From positions 188,001 through 218,020 of the forward strand of contig NW_019775762.1 in assembly GCF_001039355.2 (NCBI RefSeq): 30,020 bases of DNA, written 5' to 3'. This DNA is from Lingula anatina. Taxonomy: Eukaryota; Brachiopoda; Lingulata; Lingulida; Lingulidae. The notes beneath the pieces are model-generated. The model did not search any database, was not told the DNA's origin, and worked only from the letters and a program-made list of their open reading frames with translations. Shown one piece after another: positions 1 through 11,133 of the stretch (positions within the stretch are counted from its first letter, which is position 1; every line of letters begins with the position of its first letter). Both the position numbers and the translations under genes were made by a program.

Positions 1-848
1 GTCTTTGAAAATGTCAGATAAATCCACAGCCATCCAAACATTATTTCTGAAGGGATAACTAACAACTTCCACATATGTAATTACCAGTTAATATCCAGTA
101 AATCTGGATAAACATCTTACAGCGTGTGTACCAAGGTTATGAACTGGACGTATGTTTATTTTCACATCTTTCCCTTATTAACAAGCCATGTGTAATATCT
201 TTCTATGGATATATCTTTTGCCACTGACCCATCCTTAGAGCCATTTAGATGGGTCTTTTTCAACCAAAATAATGAAAAATGCTTCATTTTGTACAGATTT
301 ACAGAATACCTTTCCTTGTTGACTGTTCTGTCCAGCTTTTTCTTCTGACTTGTTCTCAACTGAGACTCTGGTGGCAGTGATGGGATAATTACTGACCCAA
401 TTACCACTAGCTGGGACATGAAAGAGGTCAGAGGCAGTGACAACTGTTTAGACCAATAATTACCCTTACAATTCCACCTGAGAGTTAGATCTGATCAAGC
501 CAGCAGAGATGCAACACCACATAGTCATCAAGCAAAGGTATTTTTTGTATATACACAAAGAGAATTTTCTTTTAGCAGAACTACATAAGATCCAATGAAG
601 TTATCTGGACTGTAGCGATTTGGGGTGAGTGGATTTTTTTGGATTTTAACTACTGTGACCTAAGATTTCTTATTTAAAAATTTGTGGATGGTGTATTCAT
701 CATTTGTGCATTTGGCCCCAGTAGGACGTGTAATGGTTCAACCACACATGCAGAGCACATATACAAATGCATACTTGCCTTAAATTGCACACACAAATAT
801 GCACATATACACATACAAACATGTTCATGCAGGGTTGTCTGCCTCTGT

Positions 849-851
<3 letters not shown>
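1..851. other. Non-coding, unannotated AT-rich DNA
   Basis: A 93-codon minus-strand open frame lies at 162-443, but its peptide shows no recognisable domain, no splice-site pair delimits it, and its codon use looks no different from the surroundings. Nothing else seen up to the AC repeat. Confidence 0.5.

Positions 852-892
<41 letters not shown>
852..892. repeat. (AC)n microsatellite, about 20 units
   Basis: Uninterrupted AC repeat. Its translation creates several spurious Cys-Val and Thr-His open frames on both strands, which are not genes. Confidence 0.97.
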
Positions 893-894
<2 letters not shown>

Positions 895-1331
895 TTCTTT
901 CTAATATATGGACCCCAGACGGGCCAAAGGATCCAGCTAAACAATGACACCACCTGACCTTTCATATAAACAGCCACATCCCAAGTTCCAGCGCCCATTT
1001 GTTTGTATTGTTTAAACCCCTCGACACTTTTCACAGGTACCCTTCCAAAACAAACTGCAGAGCTAATCTAGGCCTAAGCCACTTGTCTGGCAGCTTGCTA
1101 TATATATATTCAGCAGAAGTCAAGTAGGGGTACTTTTTGGTGCCCATCTATCAATATTTGGATGGCTTTTTGATGTTTGCAACCTCTGCCGAGGAACAGT
1201 GTAAAGCTCTCCCCTTGACTTTGGTGATCCCCCCAAAATAAGAGCAGGCTAAAATGATAAGGGGCATAGTTTTGAAAGAAGGGTTGAACAAAAAAGTAGG
1301 ATATAATCAGACAAGGTGTTTCATAACTTCT

Positions 1332-1399
<68 letters not shown>
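1332..1399. repeat. Compound (TA)n-(GA)n microsatellite
   Basis: About 14 TA units run directly into about 20 GA units. The open frame across it (Tyr-Ile then Arg-Glu dipeptides) is a repeat artefact. Confidence 0.97.
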
Positions 1400-1400
<1 letters not shown>

Positions 1401-1673
1401 CAGCCTGTCCTCTTTCCCACCTTTATTTTAAAAACTACAGACAATATCTCCACATCACCAATTGATTTACCATCTCCTTCAGAAAAACAAACTCAGAATG
1501 AAGTGCCAGAGCCATTAAAAATTAACACATCGTATTGAATGTAAAGAGGTTTACACACAAGAAGTGCAGGATTTTTTGTGGTACTGAAGTAATCATTCTA
1601 TTTTCTGATCAGACATATTGTAAAAAGTGGAGATGGGCACTACAGCATTTTTGGTTTTAGAAAGTTGTGCAAA

Positions 1674-1935
1674 GACCCCATTCCCATACCTAGATGGATC
1701 TAACAGGATTGACCCATCTCCAAGGGTTAATTTTTTTGTTTAAATTGCTTTCAGTTTTTGGTAGCTCTGATGTCTGGCAAACCTACTGAGAATGTTAGGG
1801 GGTAATTAACTATCATTGAGCAGCTTTAATAGACATATCAGACAACTTTGCTGCTTAAGCTGAAAGCAATTTAGGTAGAAATCTCTCTGAGATGGATCGA
1901 TCCTGTTAGATCAATCTAGGTATGGGAATGGGGTC
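1674..1935. mobile_element. Palindromic MITE, PIF/Harbinger-like, subfamily A (copy 1)
   Basis: Ends GACCCCATTCCCATACCTAG and, at the right, its reverse complement ending GGTATGGGAATGGGGTC. The arms match for about 56 bases and pairing continues inward (GCTTTCAG / CTGAAAGC), so the 262-bp element is close to a full palindrome around a GGTAATTAACT centre. TAA follows the right end; AAA precedes the left, so a 3-bp target duplication is imperfect here. No coding capacity. The family assignment rests on the 3-bp target sites seen in other copies. Confidence 0.75.
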
Positions 1936-2734
1936 TAAGGCTTACATACAACTGGTGTAAATAACAGATAGATGTGACATGCTAAAGAAAAATGTCAGCT
2001 ACTGGTGCAGTTAGAAGAGCCATAATCCTGAGGACTTTTGAAAACTGACCTCATTGTAACAGCTAATTAAACATCTTCAAAAAAAAAAAAAGAAAAGAAA
2101 AAAATCTAGATTAAAGGCCACGTGCTGGATTTTTTATCCTGATGCTACAGTTGCAGTTGATGGAAAAAATCCTGCAGTTCAACTGCATGGAAATTCTACC
2201 AGTCTTGTTTATTTTCGTATTTATGCTATGTTTGTTTTTGCATTTGGGATCTATTTTTCTTCCATGTGTCATAGAGCCCTAAACATCCCAAGAGTGGCTT
2301 ATATTTCTAAATTCCAAACAAATCAGGGGTTATTTTAGCTTGGAAAAGTCTTTACATATAGAAATATCAAAGGGCCTAGTCCATACATGTCATCAGTATG
2401 ATTGATACTTGTATACCTACACCATTAAAAAAGTTTCAATAAACCAGCTTTTGACTAGTTACCATTTAACTCAGGGTTACAAATACAATGGATATAGGGG
2501 CAGGGGGGGGGGTTAGGATGTTTCAACTGCTGGTCTTCACTTTTAGATAGAGAATTCTGGTCTTATTCATTTAAGGCTAAACCTTACGTTATCTTCTAAA
2601 ATTAAGTGGCTAGAGGTGTGATACATGAGATGGTTGCAATATTTAATTTAAGGGGTCTACTTTTGATTTATTTCAGGTTGATTTGTTCACTATAAAATGT
2701 CAGTCTAAAGATTTAGACAAACTTTTGGTCCTTA
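1936..2734. other. Non-coding stretch between MITE copies 1 and 2
   Basis: AT-rich sequence with an A-rich tract and a G10 run at 2503-2512. No supported gene or structured repeat seen. Confidence 0.5.
2079..2104. repeat. A-rich tract
   Basis: About 13 A followed by A-rich sequence interrupted by G. No retroposon body or target duplication was recognised upstream. Confidence 0.8.
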
Positions 2735-2964
2735 GACTAGGTTCCCATAAACCTATCCTACATGTACTAGCTCCTAGGGGGATTCGCTCTAATTTGCATT
2801 CAGTTCAAGTGGCTTAAATGTCTGTCATGCCCATTAAAGCTGTTGGAGGGGGGGGGGTAATAAACTTTCAAGCTCAAGCATGCTTAAACTGAATGCAATT
2901 TGGTAAGAATCCCCTCAGAGATAGATCGATCCTGCTAGTACAGTAGGGTTATGGGAATGGTCCC
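2735..2964. mobile_element. Palindromic MITE, subfamily A (copy 2), with TTA target duplication
   Basis: The left end GACTAGGTTCCCATA and right end TATGGGAATGGTCCC are inverted repeats, flanked by TTA at 2732-2734 and 2965-2967. Inner arms pair (CATTCAGTTCAAG / reverse of CTTAAACTGAATG). The loop holds a G10 run at 2848-2857. More diverged than the other copies, so probably older. The 3-bp TWA-type duplication is the hallmark of PIF/Harbinger elements; this copy is non-autonomous. Confidence 0.75.
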
Positions 2965-2967
2965 TTA

Positions 2968-4700
2968 GTTCTCTGGTGAAACCTGGTTCAGGAGCTGGGC
3001 CCCAGTTGCTAAGTGTCTAACATGTGGCCCCCTAACACAACCTTCATCATTAGAAGTTCAGCATATGTCTAACCATTCCTACTTAACACAATGGCTTTTC
3101 TGAAAATATGTCTTCTGATTGTTTAACAAAAACTAAAACAGCAGTCCGCTCAGCCATGTGTGATTTGTAAGCCATGGTCTGGAACAGTCGAGTTAAAAGG
3201 CAAGTATACACATACAGGGTTAAAAACGAACCAAGATGGAGAATAATTTAAGTGATTTTTTTGCAAAGAGTGAAGTTTTATCAAAGCAAAAATGACATAG
3301 TTGTGTCAATCTTTTTTCATTCTTACAGCATTTTGATATAAATTGGGTCTGTGCTCTTTGGGTTTGCCCTGAAGGCGATCCTAGCCACAGAGTGTAACTG
3401 TTCCTAACCACAACCTGGTGGTCTGGGGCACAATCACAAACATCAGTGAAGTGAAGTGGGTGGTATCTTAGAAACAACAGTGGATTTTTTTTTTGTTTTG
3501 TTTTCATAAACTATTTTTTCAAGAATCAAAAAATGACAAAAATTCTTATCAAGAAAATAAAAGATTTATAGACTTATTACAAGGGAGAGAATGTGGGCAA
3601 ACATAGTAAGTTTGGAGCTTGGTGGTATAAAAAGGCAGACAAACCTGATGAAGGGTACACAAAACATTTTTTCTTTTTTTTTTTTGTGTTTTGAAATCAA
3701 GATGGTGCCAGCTTAAGTACGATTCACAATGAACCAACATGGGCCACAGGAAACGACAACATGTAACGAGAGTCATATAAACAATAGCAGGCACTGTGGG
3801 AACACGCAAACTCTAGCAGGACAAAAGGCTAGAGGTTTCCTCAAATATTTCAATAAGTCATTTCCCATTATACGACAGCATGGCAGTGTCTTAAAAATGT
3901 ACTTCCAAGTCCCTGCGAGACAACCCCACTTCCTATGTCTAACAACAAAATAGTGTTTGTTGGTAATGAACTGTAACTTCTCAACTTTGTACAGACTTTT
4001 GCCCATTGTCACAATTTACAACTGCAATATTGTAATTGGGTTTTATTTGTCATTAGAAGACATGGCCATTTTATAAATAAAAAATATCTTTCTGTCAAGT
4101 ATGAAACATCTACTAGAAAAATCTTGAAAGCAATCATTTCAGTTTTTTTTTTAGCTTATATACATGTTCCCTGCTGCAGAACTCTTTTGCTTCTTTTAAT
4201 TTCCAGAGAGAAAAAATAGGAGAAAGATGATAACTCTGTCTAAAAATATCTCACCAGGAGTAAATATGTATAAACACCAGTGGCAAAAAAAGTTTTATGG
4301 AAAAGATAAGTTGTTTTCAGCAGGGGGGAGAGGGGTACAGCAGAATTTATTTCAAATGTTTCTTTTTTTCCCCTTTAATCAGGATTCATCTCTACATAGT
4401 CAGACAGATACAGTCTGTTGGACATAATTTGGTCCGTATCACTTCCAGATGTACCACAGAGTTTGCTATGTTCTATGCAGCGTTCCATTTTATTTCTTGT
4501 CACCTGTGTCACCCTTATTGTCACCTGTGACAGATGGAGCAGACATGTCACAGAGATACGAGCAGACGTACTATAGAGATACAACTGTCCTGATTGTTCA
4601 GACGCGAGATGAATTGAATGAAATTGATAGGCTGATGTTTATCACTGTACCATGTTATAATAATAATATGTACCACGGGACCTGAAGACGTTGGGTCTAT
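2968..4700. other. Non-coding stretch, no supported gene
   Basis: Contains several open frames of 66-95 codons on both strands (for example 3220-3507 minus), none with a recognisable domain, and T-rich runs at 3484-3495 and 3669-3684. Could be intron, or a 3' untranslated region of a minus-strand gene; the sequence does not decide. Confidence 0.45.
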
Positions 4701-4917
4701 GACCCCATTCCCATAGATTTTAGATTGATCTATCCCTGTGAGGAGTCTCACTAGATTACTGTAAGCTTAGCCGGCTCAAGTGTCTGTCCTGCCTACTAAA
4801 AGCTGAAAGGGTGTATGGTGTGCGCTCGGCTGACTGCAATTTAGCGTGAACACCCAGGGAGTTAAGTCGATCTAAATCTAAATCTCTGGATCAATCTAAA
4901 TCTCTGGGAATGCACCC
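4701..4917. mobile_element. Palindromic MITE, subfamily B (copy 3), TAT-flanked
   Basis: Left end GACCCCATTCCCATAGATTT, right end GGGAATGCACCC, flanked by TAT at 4698-4700 and 4918-4920. Subfamily B markers are present: AGTCTCACTAGATTAC, TTTAGCGTGAAC and CCAGGGAGTTA. Near the right end AAATCTCTGGATCAATCTA shows a small internal duplication of the terminal arm. No coding capacity. Confidence 0.75.
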
Positions 4918-4920
4918 TAT

Positions 4921-6019
4921 TTAGTGACGACATTTGGGACTATTTTTTGAAGACATTTAGGACTTTTTTAAAGGCTTTGGCCTTACAACAAACAAGTGCT
5001 ATTATTTCAAGTGTGAAGTAATGTTTATAATATTCTTGTGACATTATGTGTCAAACCTGTGCCCTTCGTAATCCAATCCTGGATGTCTTCAAAGGGCTAT
5101 TCTACAATAACCAATCTCAAAACAATCTTTTCTTTTCCATGAAACTTCTTTCAGACTTTCAAATCCCATGAAAAAGAATATGGCAATTCATCATGTATCT
5201 TTTGAAGTGAATTCATACCTATTAAAGTTGGAGTAAGAGTCACAAAGTTTGAAATATTGACATTTATAGCCATCTTTCAGTAAGATGTAGTCTAAGACAT
5301 CCACCACAACTTCCAGACTACCAAAGATTACTTCTATGTCATAAAACGTACACAAACAGCCATTATACAGACTGAAAGGGGAAATCCCAACTACATCTTG
5401 GTACAGAAGAGGTGTTTGCTGGTAATTTTAAAAACAGAGTGAAAATTTGGGACTCCGCAGACAAATACCTCCTTTTTCACAAGGGCATCAAGTGTGGCAG
5501 ACAAGACAATCCACTTGGGATTACATATGCCATCTGGATGCCAGAAAAGCTCCACAATCTAAAAGGAGCCAGAGATACTTAAATCTACAGCCAGCAGTCA
5601 GAATGGCTCATTTCACCAAGAACTGTTACACAACTGGGGTTGTCCAAAGCCCAAAACCATTTGACTTTTTCCTTTTTATCTTTTAATTGAAAAAAAGATC
5701 AAAGTTTGAAGCACGTTTGATTGCATTTGACATTTTAGACTTTATTTGAACTAGTGTATTTGGATTTTCAGTTTATCATATTATGATTCATAGGAAATGG
5801 GAGGGAGGGAAAAAGACTGTAGGGAAAGTCAATTTTGTTTACTGTCTGTGACACTGAAAGTAACATTTTCCTCTCACTATCCCTGTCACGTACTTCACAT
5901 GGGTACACATGCATCAGTGGAAAAACTGTTACACACGAATATGTATGCATCAAACATGATTGTAACCTACCTCAACACATGCACACATGACCATATAAAA
6001 TTTCACAATTGTGAAGACT
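4921..6019. other. Non-coding stretch, one weak open frame
   Basis: AT-rich. A plus-strand frame is open at 5376-5579 without an initiating Met and ends in TAA; see the findings for why it is not called a gene. Nothing else seen. Confidence 0.45.
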
Positions 6020-6050
6020 TTCTCTCTCTCTCTCTCTTTCTCTCTCTCTC
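6020..6050. repeat. (CT)n microsatellite
   Basis: Alternating CT with one TTT interruption near 6037-6039. It would be intronic if the minus-strand gene continues through this region. Confidence 0.95.
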
Positions 6051-6136
6051 ATTAAAAACAGATATACACAAACATATGATAATCTCTTACTTTGAGAGAT
6101 GAGCATACACAAACATTCATGTATACATACACACAT

Positions 6137-6159
6137 TCACACACACACACACACACACA

Positions 6160-6214
<55 letters not shown>
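6137..6214. repeat. (CA)n / (GCAC)n compound microsatellite beside the exon
   Basis: CA repeats interrupted by about five GCAC units at 6161-6180, followed by more CA repeats. On the minus (transcribed) strand this is a GT/GU tract starting 17 bases after the 5' splice site of the 6232-6427 exon, so it would lie at the very start of the downstream intron. Confidence 0.95.
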
Positions 6215-6217
<3 letters not shown>

Positions 6218-6231
6218 CCCCCACACCTTAC

Positions 6232-6427
6232 CTGGATAAGACACAGTGACGGGTCTTTTACTGGTCGACCCGTAACCACTCCCCTCTTCACCGTCATCAT
6301 CCTGCCCCTCCCCTGACCCTGCCTGGTCGCGTAAATAATCCTCATCGTCCTTTAACGTGTCTACTAGTTTTTTGGCTGTGGCTTTTGCTTTTGAGCTATC
6401 TTGATCATAGAATTCAAAGTCTTTTTC
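6232..6427 (-). CDS. Probable internal exon of an acidic proteoglycan-like extracellular protein
   Basis: Seen: on the minus strand a pyrimidine-rich tract ending CATTTCAG is followed by 196 bases open in one frame only, closed by CAG|GTAAGG. The other two forward frames hit stops early. The frame gives 65 codons plus one base, so the exon would enter at phase 0 and leave at phase 1. The peptide starts EKDFEFYDQD, has a Lys/Ala/Leu stretch (KAKATAKKLVDTLK) that could be a short helix, then acidic DDEDY, then SGEG, DDDGEEGSGYGS and a KRP basic patch. There is no Cys and no membrane segment. Known: Ser-Gly flanked by acidic residues is the usual glycosaminoglycan attachment context (glypicans, syndecans, some collagens), and Tyr in acidic surroundings can be sulfated. 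Inferred: part of a secreted or cell-surface proteoglycan-like protein. The family is not identified; an acidic linker of an unrelated protein is possible. No neighbouring exon could be placed with confidence. Confidence 0.6.
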
Positions 6428-6445
6428 CTGAAATGAAAAAAATTT

Positions 6446-6500
6446 AAGTGGACATTATTTTTAATGCAGTTTAAAGTGGACATTATTTTTAATGCAGTTT
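6446..6500. repeat. 28-bp tandem duplication next to the exon acceptor
   Basis: A 27-base block beginning AAGTGGACATTATTTTTAAT and ending GCAGTTT occurs at 6446-6472 and again at 6474-6500, a period of 28. It sits 16 bases or more upstream (in transcript sense) of the acceptor AG of the minus-strand exon, in the zone where a branch point is expected. Confidence 0.95.
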
Positions 6501-9047
6501 TGCATTTGTTTGTTTGTGGGTTTATAATTTCTTCTTTTTTAAGATCAAACTGCTTATAAGTAGAACTACAAACTACGCGTACATGATATTTTTTATTTTA
6601 GTTTCTCATACAATTTTGGTTAGAATGATGTGCTAAAAGGAAAAAGAAAATAAAAACACATGTAACGTTCTGTATAATTTTTGCCATTTTTGTTAGTACA
6701 GTTTTCCAGAAGGCAGCAGCAATGAACCAATGGCTCTTTATGAGAAAACTGATATTTTAGAACATCAACATATTTCTTTCTTCACAACTTAAAAGCCATT
6801 TACATACAAAATATTGGGCAAATGTGTTGAATTTGTCATTCTCAGTGTTCCGTAGGTGTTTTTTGTCCATGCAGTTCACATTGTGGTAGCAACGGGGACT
6901 TGCCAAATGACCTGCATGTGCAAGTTGCCATAATAAAGATGAAGTAATGGCTCATAAATGACCCTTTGTATTTCTGTGATTTGTACCAGATATTTAAATT
7001 GGCTGCCCAGCCCACAACTGCTCCAAATTACTGGAGGCAAGTTCATGCTAGCACTTGAGGCGTGTTCACACTAGTAAGTGTAGGGAACATTTTTTGTCTT
7101 TCATCGAGCCTTCTCCAAAAATGTAATTACAAAAGAAAAAAGAAATTGAGATCCTAACAGAAAAATGTTACTTGAAATTTGAATTATGATCATTTTTTTT
7201 TTCAAATCAGTGAATAAGTTCAAAAACAAGCATTAAAGGAAAAGAATCCAAAAAGCCACCAAGACCTGTTTCAGAGAATGCATTTTGCCAGTAATTTGTA
7301 AATGATTACTCAAAGTTTATTGCTTGACTGTGGATGTTTGGAGGACTTGAAATATTCAACTAATTTTCAGGAGGAAGTAGTCACTTAAATACACCCACTC
7401 CAATAAAACCCTTGAGTCCAGCCATCAGTGCCATGAGAAAGTGTAGGATGCATAAAATTGGCTTTCAGCAATTCTGAGATTGCAACTGAAGTGCTATTTT
7501 CATATCTAAATGTAAAAAAAAAATGTTTGTTAATGTTGGTTCTAAACATGGCCTTAATTTGATAAATATCAAATGATTGCCAGCTCAGCTGAAGACCAAG
7601 ATAAAACTATCCTTCTTTAAGTCTTCTTTTAAGGGATGCCTAATGTTCACCTTAATTCTGGAGTTTGCTGCATGAGGTAATGTAATCCACTGTGCTTTTA
7701 CTGTATACACCACAAAAGGATGATGAACCAGTCACAAACTTGGGACCAGCTTGATTGTGCCATATGAAGTCACTATAAAAAATACCACTCAATGGGACTC
7801 TTAAGTTTGCAAGATTGTAACTAATTGTGTTTCAAGCCGAATGCTCTCAAACCACTTGTAGAAGTGCATGTCTCTTGAAAACTTTAGTAGGATTTTCTAT
7901 TGGAGGCACCAAAATTTGTTAAAATATATTTCTATACACACTTGACAGACCATCATTGACACTTTGCAATCAGTATCGATATAAAGTTGGTATTAAAACA
8001 TGTTGTCAGTCAGCTAATGTGAGTTATGTAGGTTGAGCAGTCCCCGAGCATTTGTGTAACATTCTGGAACACCCAAAGTTTTATTTTAATTTTCATAACA
8101 TTTTGTCTCATATGGCATATACATGAAATATAGGATCCACGTGGGTCCTAGATGAAACGAAGAAGTCACAAATTTTCCCAATTTTCCCATGGACCTCCAT
8201 CAGACAGGTTTATAAACATTCTCAAAATTATTTCACCCATAAGTAATCAAAGTAATCAATATTTCAAAACAAAGTCCCAGTGGTAGAAGTCCTATTTCAA
8301 ACATTTGGCTTACCAGATTCTTCAAAATTATAACAGTGACAATCGAGTCTCAGTACCAATACAGTTTTAGATCTGGACCTATTAAAATTATCTTCAGAAA
8401 AATATTTTTTTTTCATTTTCTTCTATAACTGTGTTCATATTACCTACTGAAAGTCATAAGACAATAAAGTCTGAAACAGTTTGACATGAGCTAAAACAGT
8501 AAATGGATAAAAAAACAAAAGTTTTAAGTTTAAAAAAAAAAAGACGCCCCCATTTTTAACTTAATTTGTAAATACACTGGAATGTCCTTCCTTATAAATC
8601 AACTAAATATGAAAACAAAAAAATCCCCTTTCAAGTTGGTGACCTTGGTGCAGTGAGAAGTTCCACAATCTAAATAGATCTAAAAGATCAGTGAAAATAT
8701 TTTTCTGCTCTCAGTGTGATTTTTGGAGCTTTTCCAGGCTACAAATCTACCTCGGAACACTGCTGACAACATGGAAGGATTTACTGGAATTCCTCAGACT
8801 GTTTACTACTTTTCCTGCCACACACAAACACATACACATACTAGTATAGGCATAAAGCTACTGGTTAACATGACCAACCTTTGCAAGTACAAGCAGTTCC
8901 AGGTACATGCAGGTCCAGTTATCATTTCTAATTAAATACTCAGGATTCCTGCCTGTATGACCTTTATTTGGTCTGAACAGTATCATTATCATTCTGTCCT
9001 TATCTGATACAGTGATTTATGCCACAGTCATGTTTAATGTATCTATG
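6501..9047. other. Long non-coding stretch, probably intron
   Basis: Lies upstream, in transcript sense, of the minus-strand exon. AT-rich, with no long open frame until 8723-8935 (70 codons, no domain). An 18-base near-perfect palindrome around CCACGTGG lies at about 8132-8150. No exon with convincing splice sites was found. Confidence 0.45.
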
Positions 9048-9271
9048 GGTGCTTTCCAAGAGATTTAGATCGATCTAAAGATTAAGATTTAGATCGACCT
9101 AACTCCCTGGGGGTTCACGCTAAATTGCAGTCATCCAGCGGGCACCACAGTTAATTACCCCCTAACAGCTTTTAGTAGGCGGGACAGGCGCTTAAGCGGG
9201 CCAAGCTGACAGTAATCTAGTGGGACTCCCCACAGGGATAGATCGATCTAAAAATCTATGGAAATGGGGTG
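9048..9271. mobile_element. Palindromic MITE, subfamily B (copy 4)
   Basis: Same family as the element at 4701, in the opposite orientation. It carries TTAGATCGACCTAACTCCCT, TTCACGCTAAAT, GTTAATTACCCCCTAACAGC, and a right end CTATGGAAATGGGGTG followed by TAA. The extreme left end is diverged (GGTGCTTTCC), so no matching left TAA is visible. The left terminal region carries a short duplication of TTTAGATCGA. Confidence 0.75.
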
Positions 9272-9274
9272 TAA

Positions 9275-10141
9275 GTATCTCACATATTTTTAGTTTAGCA
9301 TAGGGGGATATGGGATGACCGTTTTCTTAAAACTAGACTAAGTGCATTCATGAATAAAATTACTTTTATGGCAATGAAAAGTAGTTTTCTTTTTGATTAT
9401 ATCATTACCATTTTCTTTAACCTTTCAAGACATAACATTGCAAAATATTTCTACATTATATGGACTTGTAAATAAGAACAATTTGAAATTCACTTATTCA
9501 CACTTATAACTTCAGCTTAGTTTAAAGTGTGCACCTGTGAGATTTTGTTACCTGATGGTATTTCCCCAAAAAAGTTACATGCAATTTTTATTTCCAATTT
9601 TCCAAATGTTGAAAAAAACTTTTCATGTTTTGTCTTAATGTGTACACCATACCCCAGCTATATAACCTCATTACCAGAGCTTGTGGAAACTTCTGCTTGC
9701 CTTGAAGAACAAATTGCAAAATGCTCTGACCATGTACCTACGATAAAGACCCTAGATAAGGACCAAATAGACCTGATTTTGGCACAAAAAATCCCATTAA
9801 GATAAATAGACAATTTCTAAAAATACATATTATTTATTTACTTGAAGTTCAGACAAATACCTCAAGCCTGTTTGGCCTGATCTTAATGAAAGACAAATAT
9901 GAAGGCCAGTTTCAACAAATAAATCTTGAGCTTTATCACCAAATGTATACACCAAAGCTGGAAAATGTGCAGACAAATCAAGGTGCATGGACTAAAATCT
10001 ATTGGATTCTTTTGTGAATAATAGTAAGGCAGCTACTGTCAACACGAATATAAACAGACCTGCTTGTTTTCGAAAGCATTTTGTAGAACATGGTCTATGT
10101 TAGGTTTTAATTGCCGTTATTGGGTAAAGGCCACAAAACCC
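9275..10141. other. Non-coding stretch
   Basis: An open frame of 92 codons at 9527-9805 (plus) has no recognisable domain and no clear splice boundaries. Otherwise featureless AT-rich DNA. Confidence 0.4.
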
Positions 10142-10320
10142 CTCAGTAATAGCTTTCAGAATTTTGTGTTGTGAGGATTAGTCCTCTACAGTAATTGTCA
10201 AAGATATTTAATAAATTATTTTCTAGACAACAGTGGATGAGAGTGCTCAAGGTCATGGGTCAGATAAAAAACTCTCAGAAATAGCTTTTGAAATTTTGCA
10301 CTGTGAGAGGCAAGCCTCTA
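10142..10320. repeat. Diverged direct repeat, two copies about 131 bp apart
   Basis: 10142-10188 and 10273-10320 share the pattern CTCAG-AATAGCTTT, then GAATTTT/AAATTTT, TGTGAG and CCTCTA. About 47 bases each with scattered differences. Origin unclear: an old tandem duplication or two ends of a decayed element. Confidence 0.6.
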
Positions 10321-10651
10321 AATTTATGTGGGGGGCTTGACCTGAACAGGTTACAGCATCTTTGAATATGACAGCAAATACAGATCTAGTCATAATCTTT
10401 ATGACGTCATAAATGCCAAACTTGTAATCAAGGGCAATTGACAGCAAACATCAAACTGGAAGCCCAGATTAACAGATAATAAATCAGTCAAACACAAACA
10501 AAGGTGACCAAATCTATATGTGAGTATTTAAATAGACACTTCAGAATTTGCGTAACGACTTAACTTCAACCCAGGCAACAGGGATGACTCTAAGCATTCT
10601 GAAGAACAAGAAAACGGAAATCTATAATTTCAACTAAAACACAAAGAAATA

Positions 10652-10690
10652 TGAGAGAGAGAGGGAGAGAGAGAGAAAGAGAGAGAGAGA
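10652..10690. repeat. (GA)n microsatellite, imperfect
   Basis: GA repeat interrupted by GGG and AAA. Confidence 0.93.
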
Positions 10691-11070
10691 CCGCCTTTCA
10701 AGTGGCAGACATTTTTTTTCTCTGATAACACATTAACATTCTTGAAGAGGTGATATTTACTCTATTCTTCATCACATAGCTATACTCCATTTCAATTCCT
10801 TTCCATCCAAATGCCTTATACAAATTAATATAAATACATATTAGCAATGATGAGCCGTGGATATTTCTTCTGCTGTCTGTTAGGATCTGACAGTTCACAT
10901 CTTATATATAATCACCAGAGAATAGGTTATGCCAAAATAATGGTTCCGCAAATAATTGTTTTTTATGGTCCCAGAGTTCCACCATATGGAAGGCGTCATT
11001 AAGATTTCAGACAAACAAACAATGTTTTCTGCCTTGAAACAATAGAGCTGCTTGGTTCTGGCTCTAAAAC

Positions 11071-11133
11071 ATCCAGATCCTGCACCCTGTGTTTCAGAGG
11101 CCAATCCAGACACTGCACCCTGTGTTTCAGAGG
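11071..11133. repeat. 33-bp tandem direct repeat
   Basis: TGCACCCTGTGTTTCAGAGG occurs exactly at 11081-11100 and 11114-11133, with ATCCAGA before each, giving a period of 33. A related inverted piece (CAAACACAGGGTG) follows at about 11189. The period is a multiple of three, so a chance open frame passes through both units. Confidence 0.9.

Noticed and set aside
674-1034. Cys-Val and Thr-His rich open frames on both strands
   Set aside because: They are translations of the AC repeat at 852-892.
1254-1538. 94-codon frame with Tyr-Ile and Arg-Glu repeats
   Set aside because: It is a translation of the TA-GA compound microsatellite; the flanks show no domain.
6052-6345. Frames of 97 (minus) and 74 (plus) codons over the CA/GCAC repeat and part of the exon
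   Set aside because: They are mostly repeat-derived, and where they overlap the exon they are in the wrong frame or on the wrong strand relative to the splice sites.
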